In this document: piece by piece, positions 1-10,063 of the stretch
How the letters are laid out: the number at the start of each line of letters is the position of its first letter
How positions within the stretch are numbered: position 1 is the first letter of the stretch
Assembly: GCA_947646735.1 (NCBI GenBank)
Contig: CANTFK010000633.1
Span: 496,001-560,000 of the forward strand
Direction of reading: 5' to 3'
From: Peronospora farinosa
Lineage: Eukaryota > Oomycota > Peronosporomycetes > Peronosporales > Peronosporaceae
DNA length: 64,000 nucleotides
Notes under the pieces: model-generated
The model's input: only the letters and a program-made list of their open reading frames with translations
What the model was told of the DNA's origin: nothing
Databases searched by the model: none
Position numbers and translations under genes: made by a program

Positions 1-295
1 GTTAGACTATTTTAAAAATAAAATTATTAATAACGTTGTCTTAACTATTTAAAGTACAACAATGTATGCTACCTTCGTGCCCTCCATTCATTGCGCGTGT
101 CCATCGGCCGTTGGTCAGCGCTCTGGTTGATATAATGGCCCATATTAACCAATTAGAGAGCATCTCCAACTACAAGGGAAAGCGAGGACAATACTATGTC
201 AAAAGATAATATTGTCAAATATTATTAGCTATGATAATATTTTTATTGACACTTCACATAAGTGTCTAAATTATGTAACGGCTCACCTTGTTACA
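1..295 (+). repeat. LTR-like fragment, family C copy 1
   Basis: The stretch from about 15 to 295 is closely repeated at 9440-9696, with the same order of short motifs such as the AATGGCCCATAT box near 137. It ends in TTACA, like the other LTRs in this window (family A and the 39896-40103 copy), so I read it as the 3' part of an LTR whose 5' end may lie outside the window. No coding potential is seen. The family assignment is inferred from these internal matches only. Confidence 0.55.
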
Positions 296-299
296 AAAA

Positions 300-740
300 G
301 TGTAAGCTATGCTTATAATCAAGGAGCCATCGCACGAAGTGCACAAGAGAACAAGTCAGAACGACTTGCGATTTTAAACTCAAAAGGAGAACTGATTATA
401 TTTATGCATTAAGATTTTATGAATAGTCCTACCCTAAGTACCCTACACTAGATTAATTACTATAATAGTAATTATAGTATGCCATCGTTTGATTTTAGAT
501 ATGGAATCATCCAATCATTAGTGTACGTTGTAGTATTGAGACCGATGCCAATAGTAAGAAGTATTACTGATACCGAAAGTATAAGGTATTACTAATACCA
601 ATAGTATAAGGTATTACTGAAAGCTTATTGCATCACTCATATATAATACCCCTTTTCAAAAGGATCGGTATTCAGAATGCGTAATATGCAATATAGAGCT
701 TCAAGCGTAATGTGCTTTCGGTATGACGTCGTGTAACCCC
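300..740 (+). repeat. Copia-type LTR copy 1
   Basis: This segment matches 6808-7236 along most of its length: shared blocks around AAGTGCACAAGAGAAC (338 and 6836), CTAAGTACCCTACACTAG (about 434 and 6937), GATACCGAAAGTA and the terminal GTATGACGTCGTGTAACCCC. Short direct repeats of a TATTACTGATACC type lie at 560-620. The second copy is followed by a decayed Copia gag, which is why I call both Copia LTRs. The exact LTR ends are uncertain. Confidence 0.55.
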
Positions 741-1676
741 TTTATAGTTTGGACAGCGGCTCAGGACGACACTTGACCAAGGACTTGAGCCTGCTCGAGA
801 CGCAGTCGACTGCCAAAACGGATGTTTTACTGCAGCTTCTTATGGGGGACCTCTTAGGATCACCAAACAAGTAGATGTGATGATCCGAGCCAAGCACTTG
901 GTACTGTGAAGACCATCCGACTTCTCGGTGTCAATTTGGAGCGTAAAACATCATTTCCTTTTGCATAATAGTAAAGAAGGGATGCGATCTTAGTTACCCT
1001 GAAGGAAGGCGTGTATGGTCTGTCACCCTGGTGGTGCACCCATTATGTATGTTTATCGTATTAACGATGTGTTGATAGTGAAGGTTACGATGGTATTTTG
1101 ATAGATGATTTTGTGGATTTGGATCATCAAAGGAGGTCGTCATGACGATCGTGATAGATGATGGATATGAACACAAAGCCCGGGTTGCCTCCTTATCCAT
1201 GGATATTGCACGATCCTTTGTTGTGCACGAGCAAATTGATGCGTTCAAGCGATAGAAATACAGTACTGTATATACAAAAGTATCACAAGCAACGCCAACT
1301 TAATGTGCGCGTTGCTTATCATTGTATGAAATCGAAAAGTTTATGGTGTTTCTCGCATTTGTGACAAGCTTGACGAAAATGCATCAGGTTTCGTGGTAGG
1401 GATGAGCTCTTTAAGCTCCGCGACTCTATATCACCGACTAACAGCACTCGCTGAATCCTGGCGATTAGCAATAATTTGAGTCATCTAGATGAGGAGATTG
1501 TTTCTTTTTCATTCAAGTTTAGCCATCTTCTGTCGTAGTAGCAAGTCAGCGAAGTAGTGTCTGTCCATTAAAAAGACAGGAGACGACGGCAATATAGGCG
1601 CGTGCAAGGGAAGGAGACACTGTGCCAAGAGTGTCATTCTTAATTCCGACTTCAGACAAACAGAAAGAATTGGAAC
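741..1676. other. Stretch without recognised gene upstream of the ROGDI-like gene
   Basis: I see no convincing gene here. The part after the LTR copy (741-960) has a GGACTTGAGCCTG-like box that faintly resembles the sequence after the second Copia LTR at about 7340, so it may be Copia internal debris. The remainder up to 1676 has only short frames and should contain the promoter of the gene that starts at 1677. Confidence 0.4.
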
Positions 1677-3002
1677 ATGTCCAATAGCTTTGCACAACAC
1701 GCAGCAGCACCTGTGGATCTCCGCGACCAAGAAGTCAAAGAAGAGATCAGATCCTGGGTAAGGTTTTCGTAAAATAACATATTATAGTACTCCCTTAACC
1801 GTTATTATTCTGTCCAAGCAGAAGCGGGAGACACGCTACTACCTGCTCAAGGACGTGAACTCGGCAATCGACTACGCGGCACATGAGCTGGAGCGCATCG
1901 ACTTTATTTGGGGCCGCATCCGCTTGGACCGCGATGCATCGTCGCCGGCTATCAAAGCTGACATTCGTGTGGAGGTTCGTCTGAAGATCTGAAAGTACTG
2001 AGTTAGAGTCGTCATGACTTTTGTGATGTTAATGATAGGGCCACCTCGTGGTGTTTGGCCGGATAGAAATCAAGCTCACCAAATCCCAGCGCAATGCACC
2101 GATCATCAGCACGTATGAGAAAAGCTTTGACATATGAAGTTGACATTGCTCATTCCAATGGTGTACTGATATTCTAATGGCGCCCTCAGACTGCAGCAGT
2201 ATTGTGTGTTGAATCAGATCCTCGAGTTCCACGGTATCGTGCAAAGCCAAATGGGGAGGCTGGCGATACTCAAGGAGTTCTTACATGTGCAGCGTCAAGA
2301 TCTAATGAATGAACATTCTAGCAATGAGGACGTCGAGATGTACGTGGAGATCGTGCAGCACACGTTCCAGAGTCTAGATCGTATCTGCCAGGAGCTCCGC
2401 AATGCAGCAGATGTCCTGCGGCTACCCAGTTGTCGTCGGTTCCCGTACTGCTCCCATGTCGATCACGTGCGTGGTCATTAGCTAGTGACGAAGGTTTTGT
2501 AGATGAAGAACTAACGTGTTCTTTGTTCGACACAGAGCTTCAAGCCTGCACTTCCACACGAGGTCATTGTTGACTTCTCCGTTCATCGCGGCGAATTGGT
2601 ACGCAGTTTCACCAATGTGACGAGCTCTGTAGATCTTGGTCGATAACCGGTTGCAATGTGCAATTTCTATAGCTGTTGGAGGCTTTCGGAATAAAGGCTA
2701 CCCAAAAAGCGATTACGAATATCCCGGGTGGCTGTGCATCGAGGAAGGATGTTATCGGTTGTGTTTGGTGAGCAGTAAACTTTTACCATTTGTGAAGAGC
2801 ACCACGTTTGAATGTATTAACACTCATTATTGGCAGTGCCTTGCGGGGCCAAAAAGTCGAGATAATGGAGTATGCACGAATTTCAGTGCCAATCCCGCAG
2901 CTGGAGGAAATACTGGTCCATCTCGACAAGCAGGTCGCATGGCTGGTACACGTTCGAGATAATGTCAGGGCACTACTCGACTGTCAAGACCAGTATATAT
3001 GA
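1677..3002 (+). CDS. ROGDI / RAV2-like protein (V-ATPase assembly factor subunit)
   Basis: Seven exons give an uninterrupted frame: 1677-1757, 1822-1974, 2039-2112, 2190-2466, 2536-2628, 2673-2767, 2837-3002 (939 bp, 312 aa; animal ROGDI is about 290 aa). Every junction keeps phase and uses GT-AG introns of 44-77 bp. Recognisable family blocks are FKPALPHEVIVDFSVHRGEL (exon 5, like the ALPSDLLVNVYINLN block of ROGDI) and KVEIMEYARISVPIPQLEE in the last exon, plus helical heptad-like stretches in exon 4. ROGDI and yeast Rav2 act with DMXL/Rav1 in the RAVE-type complex that reassembles the V1 and Vo sectors of the vacuolar H+-ATPase. The start is the first ATG in frame with exon 1. The exon 5/6 junction and the end of exon 4 are the weakest parts. 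The gene is an island between transposon remnants. Confidence 0.75.
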
Positions 3003-3826
3003 TTTGCTACATTGGACTTATATGGGAACCAAACTACCCGTCAGTAGATCACCAGTGGCTTTTGTCGTGTATAAACGTTTGGGCAGATTACGTTTGCTGC
3101 TTCTAACAAAATCTATGATGTCTTAGCACTATCTTTATCGAAGTGCTTTTAACGACTTGTCTGTCTACTGACAATCCATCCATTTTAACACTTTGCGCTG
3201 TCAATAACGCACTGCAACGCTCGTGATACGCTCAACGTGACGTGTGGTTGCGTACACCAATTAATCAACTCTAAGATACTGAAATGCCTTTCAGCACATA
3301 TTGCTGCGTCCGTGCTGTCACGTAACGCTGGACGGTTTTTGACGATTTTGTCGTGCTATTACAATTCGCGTTTGTAATTTCACATGTTTGCGATACATGT
3401 TAAGACATAAGCACACCAAGTGTTTGTCGCAACGGCAATGAACATGATCACCAAAGCACATTCACTTCCAAAATTCTGGACAACACGTAGTTGCTGTCAA
3501 ACATCTTTGACACCAATAATTCCACGGACGACGCCATATCCTCGCTAGTTACTCGCAACTTAGATCGCGTGTGAGTATTGTGAGTGATGCGGCTGTTGCT
3601 TTAGCACGCACATGTTATTCTTAGCAGCAATTTTAGATCCATGCGACTGAGTGAGACTCTTATGAAAAGCTGGCAAGGTGAAGAAGAAAAGCGACGAGTT
3701 ACTTTTTTGTATGATACAGGGTTGATACAGTATATATCTACCTTGGGCTATGTAGGTCCTGAACTGTGACTGGAAACCACCTTGATGAAAGAGGAAGATA
3801 TGTTCGTGCAAAGTACTCCTTATTTT
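3003..3826. other. Intergenic stretch with no recognised gene
   Basis: This region lies between two convergent host genes. It has only short frames without family features, and no repeat shared with other parts of the window was seen. It should hold the 3' ends of both flanking transcripts. Confidence 0.5.
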
Positions 3827-4759
3827 TCACAGAGTCTTTGATTTGGTCGGCAAGGTGAACATCGACACCAGCAGTTCTCCTACTGCTTTCTTCCAGTATT
3901 TATGAAGTGCGAACCAAGCCACGCAAAAGTAGAGCACACGAGCTTCCAAAACGCGTTCTTCATGCAACATGAAATAATTCGCAACATACGCTACAACACC
4001 GATAGCACCACTAGTTCCAACAATCTGTAGTATGCTTCCGATGCCGCTCATTGACAAGTCAAGCACACGGTTCGTTCTGGCGTAGTTTTTCAAATAGCGC
4101 AGCACCAGTCCACTGGCATACAAATTGGCCGTGGAGATGGCAAGGAATCCGAGTGGATGAGCATTAGTGCTTGACTGCCATTCCATAACCAGTTTAGGGA
4201 TCATGATAGCCTTTAACCAGCTAACACTCAAGCCTATGATTGTCTTGAGCAGAGGCATCGGAAATTGTAGACCATCGACGACGATTTCAACGAGGAAGTA
4301 AATGGGCACAACAAGTCTTATGGTATCTTCAAACTGCGGTGTGGCACCAAAAACCGGGCGGATAATGGCTGATCCCAATAAATTGGCAGCAATAGCAGCG
4401 AAGAGCGCTCGTACGTGGCGACTCGTTTCCTTACGAATTGACGGAGGACGACGAGATACCTCCGGTGGCGTCACGAAGTCAGTGAGTTGAGTTCGCGCAG
4501 CCAAACAGGCCCAAAAGATAAACGAGCGTTTAAGGAGCGACAAAAGCGCTGGCGAATGCACATAGGAATCACTCGTCGTAAACTCGAAGTAGACAGCGGC
4601 GACAGCTACGACGATCACTAGCAGATTCGGCAAAAAGCTGGAGCAGAATGAAAGCCACAGAGAAGCCGAGCTGGGAATGACAACATTCTTTTTTTTGGGC
4701 GAGGTACGTAAAGCACTTTCAGCTTTCGTTGTAGCACCAGTGAAATGGTGCTTGGCCAT
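3827..4759 (-). CDS. Multi-pass membrane protein (possible TRIC-type channel)
   Basis: A single open frame encodes about 310 aa from the ATG at 4759 (context GCAATGGCC). The frame stays open upstream to 4816, but only a GTG is available there, so I chose 4759. There are seven or eight hydrophobic segments: one after a basic N-terminus (LLVIVVAVAAVYF region), then around FIFWACLAA, ALFAAIAANLLGSAII, VVPIYFLVEIVV, IIGLSVSWLKAIMI, GFLAISTANLYASGLVL, IGVVAYVANYFML and YFCVAWFALHKYW. Length, segment number and a Gly/Pro loop after the third segment are compatible with the trimeric intracellular cation (TRIC) channel family, but I do not see a decisive signature. Treat the function as unknown; a membrane location is secure. 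Confidence 0.7.
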   Translation of the reverse strand: MAKHHFTGATTKAESALRTSPKKKNVVIPSSASLWLSFCSSFLPNLLVIVVAVAAVYFEFTTSDSYVHSPALLSLLKRSFIFWACLAARTQLTDFVTPPEVSRRPPSIRKETSRHVRALFAAIAANLLGSAIIRPVFGATPQFEDTIRLVVPIYFLVEIVVDGLQFPMPLLKTIIGLSVSWLKAIMIPKLVMEWQSSTNAHPLGFLAISTANLYASGLVLRYLKNYARTNRVLDLSMSGIGSILQIVGTSGAIGVVAYVANYFMLHEERVLEARVLYFCVAWFALHKYWKKAVGELLVSMFTLPTKSKTL

Positions 4760-4807
4760 TGCGAACGGGAATGGAGACTGAAGGTCGGAAGTTCGAGTCG
4801 GAACAAT

Positions 4808-5013
4808 ATTTGCCACGTTGCATCAATAGAAATGACAAAAAAGTAATTACGTTATAACATATAAATTCGTTTAGACGACGAACAACGTTATATGTTGTGC
4901 GTCCTTCCAGTATATTATAAGCGACGAAAATTGTTAATATTATCCGATCGACCACCACATGAAATATACTGGAAGGACGCACAACTTTATATTCATTTAC
5001 CACGTCGCATTTT
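4808..5013. mobile_element. Possible MITE-like insertion with imperfect flanking direct repeats and a hairpin
   Basis: Two similar 16-nt direct repeats, ATTTGCCACGTTGCAT (about 4808-4823) and ATTTACCACGTCGCAT (about 4994-5009), bracket about 170 bp of AT-rich DNA. Inside, inverted arms around GTGCGTCCTTCCAGTATAT (about 4889-4916) and its complement (about 4963-4990) form a stem of roughly 28 bp with few mismatches. The layout resembles a short non-autonomous element inserted just upstream of the membrane-protein gene. No transposase is present, and the flanking repeats differ at two positions. Confidence 0.4.
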
Positions 5014-5342
5014 TGTTTTGATTAATTAGCTGGGCTGAAAAACGGGTAGCATTCTAAACTCCTTATAGAAAGCGGGTATCGAAGCTCACAGATAAATGAG
5101 AAACTTGTGTGCTGATGCATGCACGACTTCTCAGACGGTCGGAAAGTTCTACCATTACTCTTTCTTTTAGCTGGTTCTTATATGAACGGGCGACTTGGAC
5201 CCCATCCTGTTGTGATTTGTTCCCAAACTGACTCCGTTGGTACTTTTCAAGTCCGTTTACCGACGATAACACTTTATATCAATGGAGAGGGAAACGGCGA
5301 AGATCAGAAAGAACGAGTCGACAGACATAGGTGGCCAGGTGG
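5014..5342. other. Stretch without recognised gene
   Basis: No family-like coding sequence or internal repeat is seen. The last four bases (GTGG, 5339-5342) form the left target duplication of the element that follows. Confidence 0.4.
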
Positions 5343-6487
5343 TGTGGCGAAGCAAAAGATTGAATTTGGCAAAGTGTGATCGCATATCTTCGGTTAGTTC
5401 TCGGTTAATTCGAAATGGCCAATATTGATGATCGCGATCCCGCAGAAGAAGTTTCGAGACATTGCAAATGGGATGGAAAATCGTGAATGGTGGAGTTTGC
5501 AGTTCTATGTAGAGTTAACTATGGCCTAGAAACTACGCAATTGCGATCTCCGGTATTTCTCGATGGCGATCCGCGTGACGCGATCGCTAAGAAGGAGGAT
5601 TGGTACATCCAAGTATGTGGAAGACGGTCTGGTGTAGATCACGTCGCTATGGAAGACTGGAATGAGGTGGACATGACATGTCATATAGATGTATCATTTC
5701 ACATGATCCGAGGAATGGTGAAAAGGACAAGTCATGATCCAGCGGACCGCGATCCGATACTAATTATTAGTACAGCGATCCGATACAAAAATGGTATTAG
5801 ATCCAAGCGAGGTAGCGATCCAGATCGCGGCGATATTGGAGTGAACCACATTAAAAGATCTGATTTTTCCGAAAGGGTGATACGTGGCAATAGATCCTGA
5901 GATACAGATAGGCAAGATCATAGGTTTTGGTATTTGATTGGTTAACATTAAACATAGTTCAATTTGCTTCTAAGTACACGTGTCGATTTCTCTATTCCGG
6001 GCAGGATATTTGGCCTCCCGACGCCGAGAATATCGACTACAAGTGCACCCTGGATTGGTTTGGTCAGGTGAAGGGATTCTCAACACAACAACTTAACTGC
6101 GATCCGACGCAGAAATAACAAGTAAGGACAAGGCAAGCAAGTGCAGTAGGGATCAAGTGGTCAGAAGGTTCTGCTCAAGTGGTCAGAAGATTCAAGCTTC
6201 GCTTTATTGGACTATTGGGATCTATTGGTACGATCAACAAACAAGTATTCGGTCGGTCTTGTGAGGATTTCCACAAGATCAACAAACCCCCTATCCCTTA
6301 CCCAATTAGGATCAACATCGACTCAAGTCCACCAAGAAGAGAGCAAAAACCCGCCCTACCGACGGGTACACAACGTAAGGAAAACTTTATACACGGAATC
6401 GGGGTACCCCTTCCGTTAGTCGGTCGTCCGGGCACCAATGGAGAGTTGGAGTCGCATCAGCAATTTTGCGAATCCCACTCCACCACA
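5343..6487 (+). mobile_element. Solo LTR-like element, family D copy 1 (TG...CA, 4-bp target duplication GTGG)
   Basis: The element starts TGTGGCG, ends CACCACA and is flanked by GTGG on both sides (5339-5342 and 6488-6491). Its 3' half matches the second copy at 22762-23829: a TTCCGGGNAGGATAT box (5997 and 23293), a CGACGGGTACACAA box (6361 and 23703), then ATCGGGGTACCCC and CCCACTCCACCACA at the end. Two copies with different but perfect 4-bp target duplications make the boundaries credible. No long open frame is present, so a solo LTR or a terminal-repeat element without coding capacity are both possible. Confidence 0.6.
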
Positions 6488-6807
6488 GTGGCGTTTGCAG
6501 GTTAGCTGGAATCGCATACATAAAAGCTCAGTCAGTAAAGTGCAAAATGCAAGGAAAGTCGTCTGTAGCCAAAAAAAAGAGCTAAGCTATAGGGGAGCTA
6601 CACAGCTCCTAGTCAGAGGAAGACTTTTAGTCTGAAAGCCTCAGTTTTAGAGAACTAAATAAATTTGCGGCTAAAAGTCACTTAGTGCTAAGGAGCTAAT
6701 TAATGACTAAAAAGTTACCCTGTTCTGAGGAACTAGGAGGGACTTCTGGTCTACAAGCAATAGTTCTAGGCTCAGAACCAATGCACAACGTGCAAGAACA
6801 AGCTAGA
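6488..6807. other. Non-coding stretch between two repeats
   Basis: It contains repeated AGCTA and GCTAAG-type motifs (6580-6710) and no recognisable gene. It may be the internal part or unrecognised 5' end of the Copia LTR copy that follows. Confidence 0.35.
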
Positions 6808-7236
6808 AGCTTAAGGTTCAAAGAACTAACGCAAGAAGTGCACAAGAGAACGAGTCTTATCGAGACTTGCGATCTCAAACTCAAAATGAGAACTGATTTT
6901 TATTTAAGCATTAAGACTCTATGAATAGTTCTGCTCTAAGTACCCTACACTAGATTAATTATTATTATTATAGCAACTATAGTATGCCATTGCTTGTATC
7001 TGGATATGGAATCATTTAATCATCAGTGTATGTTGTACTTAGTACTACTGTATACGTATTGAAAACGATACCGAAAGTAAAAAGTATTACTGATACCGAT
7101 AGTATAAGCTATTACTAATGCCTTATAGTATCACTCATATATAATACTTCTTTTCAAAAGGATCGGTATTACGAATGCATAATATGCAATATAGAGCTTC
7201 AACCGTAATGTATATTCGGTATGACGTCGTGTAACC
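6808..7236 (+). repeat. Copia-type LTR copy 2
   Basis: This is the second copy of the 300-740 repeat, ending in the same GTATGACGTCGTGTAACCCC. Downstream at about 7500 is a decayed Copia gag in the same orientation, so this is probably the 5' LTR of that element. The two copies are clearly diverged, with indels, which suggests age. Confidence 0.55.
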
Positions 7237-7495
7237 CCGTTACATAAGCTAAGTAAAATATATCTCTGGGTGTCAAGATGTATATACAACAAAAGAAGAT
7301 TGCATTTCATCAAAGAGAGATTGCAACCGGGTTATGCTCTCAAGCCTGACCAAGGCTTAAGCGTGACAATAAAACGGCGACGCATTTACGGGCATAGGCT
7401 GTAAGTTTTCGTGTGCAGAGAGAGGATCCGTTTGTGTCAGGAAGTACAAACGTAATCCTACTTGAGTGCAGTCAAATAAGGTAGAGCTGAACAAA

Positions 7496-7830
7496 TATGG
7501 ACGACCTGTAGGATGACATGGGCAATCCTGGGCGTACTACAAAGGGATGATGAAACTGACCTTTGAGGAGAAGGATTTATTAGATTATACTACAAGAAAT
7601 TAGATTCGCGTAGGTAACGTAAGTACAAACGATGTAAAAACCTTTCGAGAAGCACAAATAACGATCAATCAGCTAATTCTTGCTTTACTATCGATGGAGT
7701 TGGGTCAGCGTATGATGACGAAATCAACTGACACTGAGATGTAGATATACTTGGAAAATTTTTACGAGGGAAAGACTTAAGCCTCAACGAAAAAAACCAA
7801 GAGGATTTCCTTTACAACAAGCTATGTAGA
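7496..7830 (+). pseudogene. Decayed Copia gag (UBN2-type) fragment
   Basis: Conceptual translation around 7520-7770 reads WAYYKGMMKLTFEEKDLLD, then TFREAQITINQLILALLSME and MTKSTDTEM, interrupted by stop codons. This order (W..Y...M, then a REAQ..I...IL..LS.E helix, then T..EMW-like) is the classic N-terminal Copia gag domain. No zinc knuckle or pol follows. The product is certainly broken. Confidence 0.55.
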
Positions 7831-8188
7831 CGGGCACTTCGTAATGAAGCAGCCACGCACTACGCGGGCACACCTTCAAGCAGCGCGAGAAAACGGTTAT
7901 ACCGCCTTACCTCCGCGTGCGGTGGTAGTGGTGTTGGTCGGCGCTAAAAAGCGCTGTACCAATCGTTGCCAGTCGCTTTAAAGCGAACCGCGCGACGAAC
8001 TACTAAGACACGAGCTACACTTACGACACGCAAAAGCTTATACAGCTTCTCGTGCGCAGTATGCGATGTTTAGTCGATTCAAGACTGACTTCTATTCAAT
8101 AGATTTAAACTAAATATAAGTTTAACTACTGATTGATTAATTATGCAAAGATTGGATACGCGTCTCTTTAAAAGCTTATCCTTACGTG
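7831..8188. other. Transposon-derived stretch with short inverted repeats, no gene
   Basis: GC-rich short palindromic patches (for example the GGCGCTAAAAAGCGC-type patch near 7940 and the CGCTTTAAAGCG patch near 7973) precede the stem-loop cluster. There is no convincing coding sequence. Confidence 0.4.
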
Positions 8189-8422
8189 CGAGCTTAAACT
8201 ATATTTAAGCTCGCGGGTGACGTCTGTTTGAAGCGTCACCATGACGTTCAGTCCCAACTGGCGTCATCCTCGTTGATGTGAATCCATCCATGGGTATCAC
8301 ATTCACGAGGGGGAGTCACATTGATGTGCCACACCCAAGTGGCAGGCCTAAGGTACCTCGTATATAAGCCTTCCCATAAGTATTCTATACTTAAAGAACC
8401 GTGCAACTTTTAGACCGTTACA
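8189..8422 (+). repeat. Stem-loop-rich LTR-like segment with TATA box
   Basis: Consecutive hairpins occupy 8189-8310: CGAGCTTAAA/TTTAAGCTCG (8189-8213), GGTGACG/CGTCACC (8216-8240), ATGACG/CGTCAT (8241-8267) and a longer imperfect one (8268-8310). They are followed by TATATAAGCC (about 8361) and a terminus GACCGTTACA (to 8422) like the other LTR ends here. This fits the U3/R part of an LTR with structured RNA, but no second copy exists in the window to confirm the borders. Confidence 0.4.
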
Positions 8423-8936
8423 AGCTAAACGCGATGAAGTGCAAACCTAAGGTCGTCACGGTGCACGTGGAAAACATAATATTAATAATATTAATTAGTA
8501 GCTGTGAGCGCAGGTTTCCGGGACCCGATCTTTACACAGATGTTAAACCGATCGTTGCTCTTGAGTGTGCACTTTAATCGTCTGAGAGGCAAAGTTAATA
8601 GCGTAGACGACAAGGTAGACACTCCTGAAATATTTAAAGATTATATTTTGCTAATGGGTATGTTTGCAAGAGTAATTGGTAGCTTGGTGCCCATGATGTC
8701 ATTAATAATGTGCAGGACGATGGAGGCAGTCTAACGTTCGAGAATTGGCATAAGTATATCGGTGCAAGATCACAAATCGGCGCCAGAAAGATAATATCAG
8801 CAGACAAAGTACCCCAAAGTACGACGTCACAGGCGGATGAGCAGCAAAGAAACTGCTTTAATTTTCAAAAGCCTGGAAACCGCATGCAAGACTCTTCTAT
8901 AATGTAAGAGCCGAAAACGAGTGATCAAAAGGTGGC
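8423..8936. other. Probable retroelement debris, no recognised gene
   Basis: Fragmentary frames such as the one around 8504-8734 lack any motif I can assign. Given both flanks, this is most likely decayed internal retroelement sequence. Confidence 0.35.
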
Positions 8937-9031
8937 TGTAACGGGGTGATCCCTTGACATAATATTGACACTTATATGAAGTGTTAATAGACATATTATT
9001 ATAACTAAATATATTCGACAACATTATATTT
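8937..9031 (-). repeat. Family C LTR fragment, inverted
   Basis: The reverse complement matches 212-285: the order GTC(A/G)AATAT, ATTATAATAT, then ACACTTCATATAAGTGTC is kept. The ACTTCAYATAAGTG core is itself a short palindrome. Only this short piece is recognisable. Confidence 0.45.
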
Positions 9032-9439
9032 ACTGTAATATTCTTCTTGCTTTCTGGTCGGATTGGGGTGACGCCCGCCCGGAAAGCTTGATCCAGCATG
9101 ATGCTAGCTCAGACCTCCCGACTGGTGCTTCACGGCAACCTTCAGTCTTTGAAGGGTCTATCCCTCAATTCATCTCTTTCACCGCTAGCCAAGCCGGCAA
9201 AACGCAGCAGCCACGCACGAAGCATTCCAGGCATTTTTTCTTAGGTTGGTTTAATGTTCAATCCATCGTTTTTGTAATGAATCACCCTACGACTATACTG
9301 ATAACAGTATAGTCTACCTTTACTGATTACAGTGAAAGCAGGTGCCATAAAACCTCTCTTACACAAGAGGCAGAGGAAGCTTTACTTCTAAACAACACGC
9401 TTAGAAGTAGAGGAAAAGAGAACTGTATTTAATATGATT
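9032..9439. other. Stretch without recognised gene
   Basis: No motif or second copy within the window was recognised. The CTATACTG/CAGTATAG patch near 9292-9313 is a short inverted repeat. Confidence 0.35.
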
Positions 9440-9696
9440 AAAGTATCCGATAAAAGCTAAATCATTAATAACCTTGTCTTAACTATATTAAAGTACAACT
9501 ATGTATGCTACCTTCGTGCCCTCCATTCATTGCGCATGTTTATCGGCAGTTGGTCAGCGCTCTGGTTGATATAATGGCCCATATCAACCAATTAGAGGGC
9601 ATCTCCAACTTCAAGGAGAAGCGTGGACAAGATTATAACAAAATATATTATTGTCAGAAATTATTTGCTATAATATTTTTATTGACACTTCACATA
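9440..9696 (+). repeat. Family C LTR copy 2, left part, split by element A1
   Basis: This is colinear with 15-263 of the window. It breaks off at TTCACATA, exactly where A1 begins. The matching remainder, ACATAAGTATCAATGTCATGTAACGGG, resumes after A1 at 17450, so A1 inserted into an existing family C LTR. Confidence 0.6.
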
Positions 9697-10016
9697 TGTA
9701 ATGGGTCTACCTATTACATAAGTAGTTATATGATTAATACATAATTACATAAGTAGGCATAGGGCAGTATCCGATTAGCGGATACTGCGCGTCAATTTAT
9801 TATTGGTTTATTATTGGGCTGCCAGACCCAATAATTAGCCAATAATAAATTGACTTCCATATTTGAGTGGTTCCCATGAGCTAGGGAACATATTCGCACT
9901 TACTGCGAATTAAAACTAAAACAAAAATAAAACAGAGTTATATTTACGGGTTAATTAAGAGCGCTTCCTCAACGCCCTTTTAGTGTAAGACGGTAACGGG
10001 TCCTTAGCCCGTTACA
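9697..10016 (+). repeat. 5' LTR of A1
   Basis: 320 bp. It contains three perfect hairpins: CAGTATCCG/CGGATACTG (9765-9787), a nested pair with a 16-bp outer stem (9791-9806 with 9839-9854) and a 9-bp inner stem (9810-9818 with 9827-9835), and a terminal GTAACGGG/CCCGTTAC stem (9993-10015). It should hold promoter and polyadenylation signals. Confidence 0.92.
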
Positions 10017-10063
10017 CCTGGTAGCACTTCGTAGTCCTTCCAATGACCAGATACGAGATTAAC

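Noticed and set aside
5487..5900. 137-codon plus frame in the family D element
   Set aside because: It contains repeated GATCCG-derived residues, has no counterpart in the second copy and no motif, so it is treated as non-coding.
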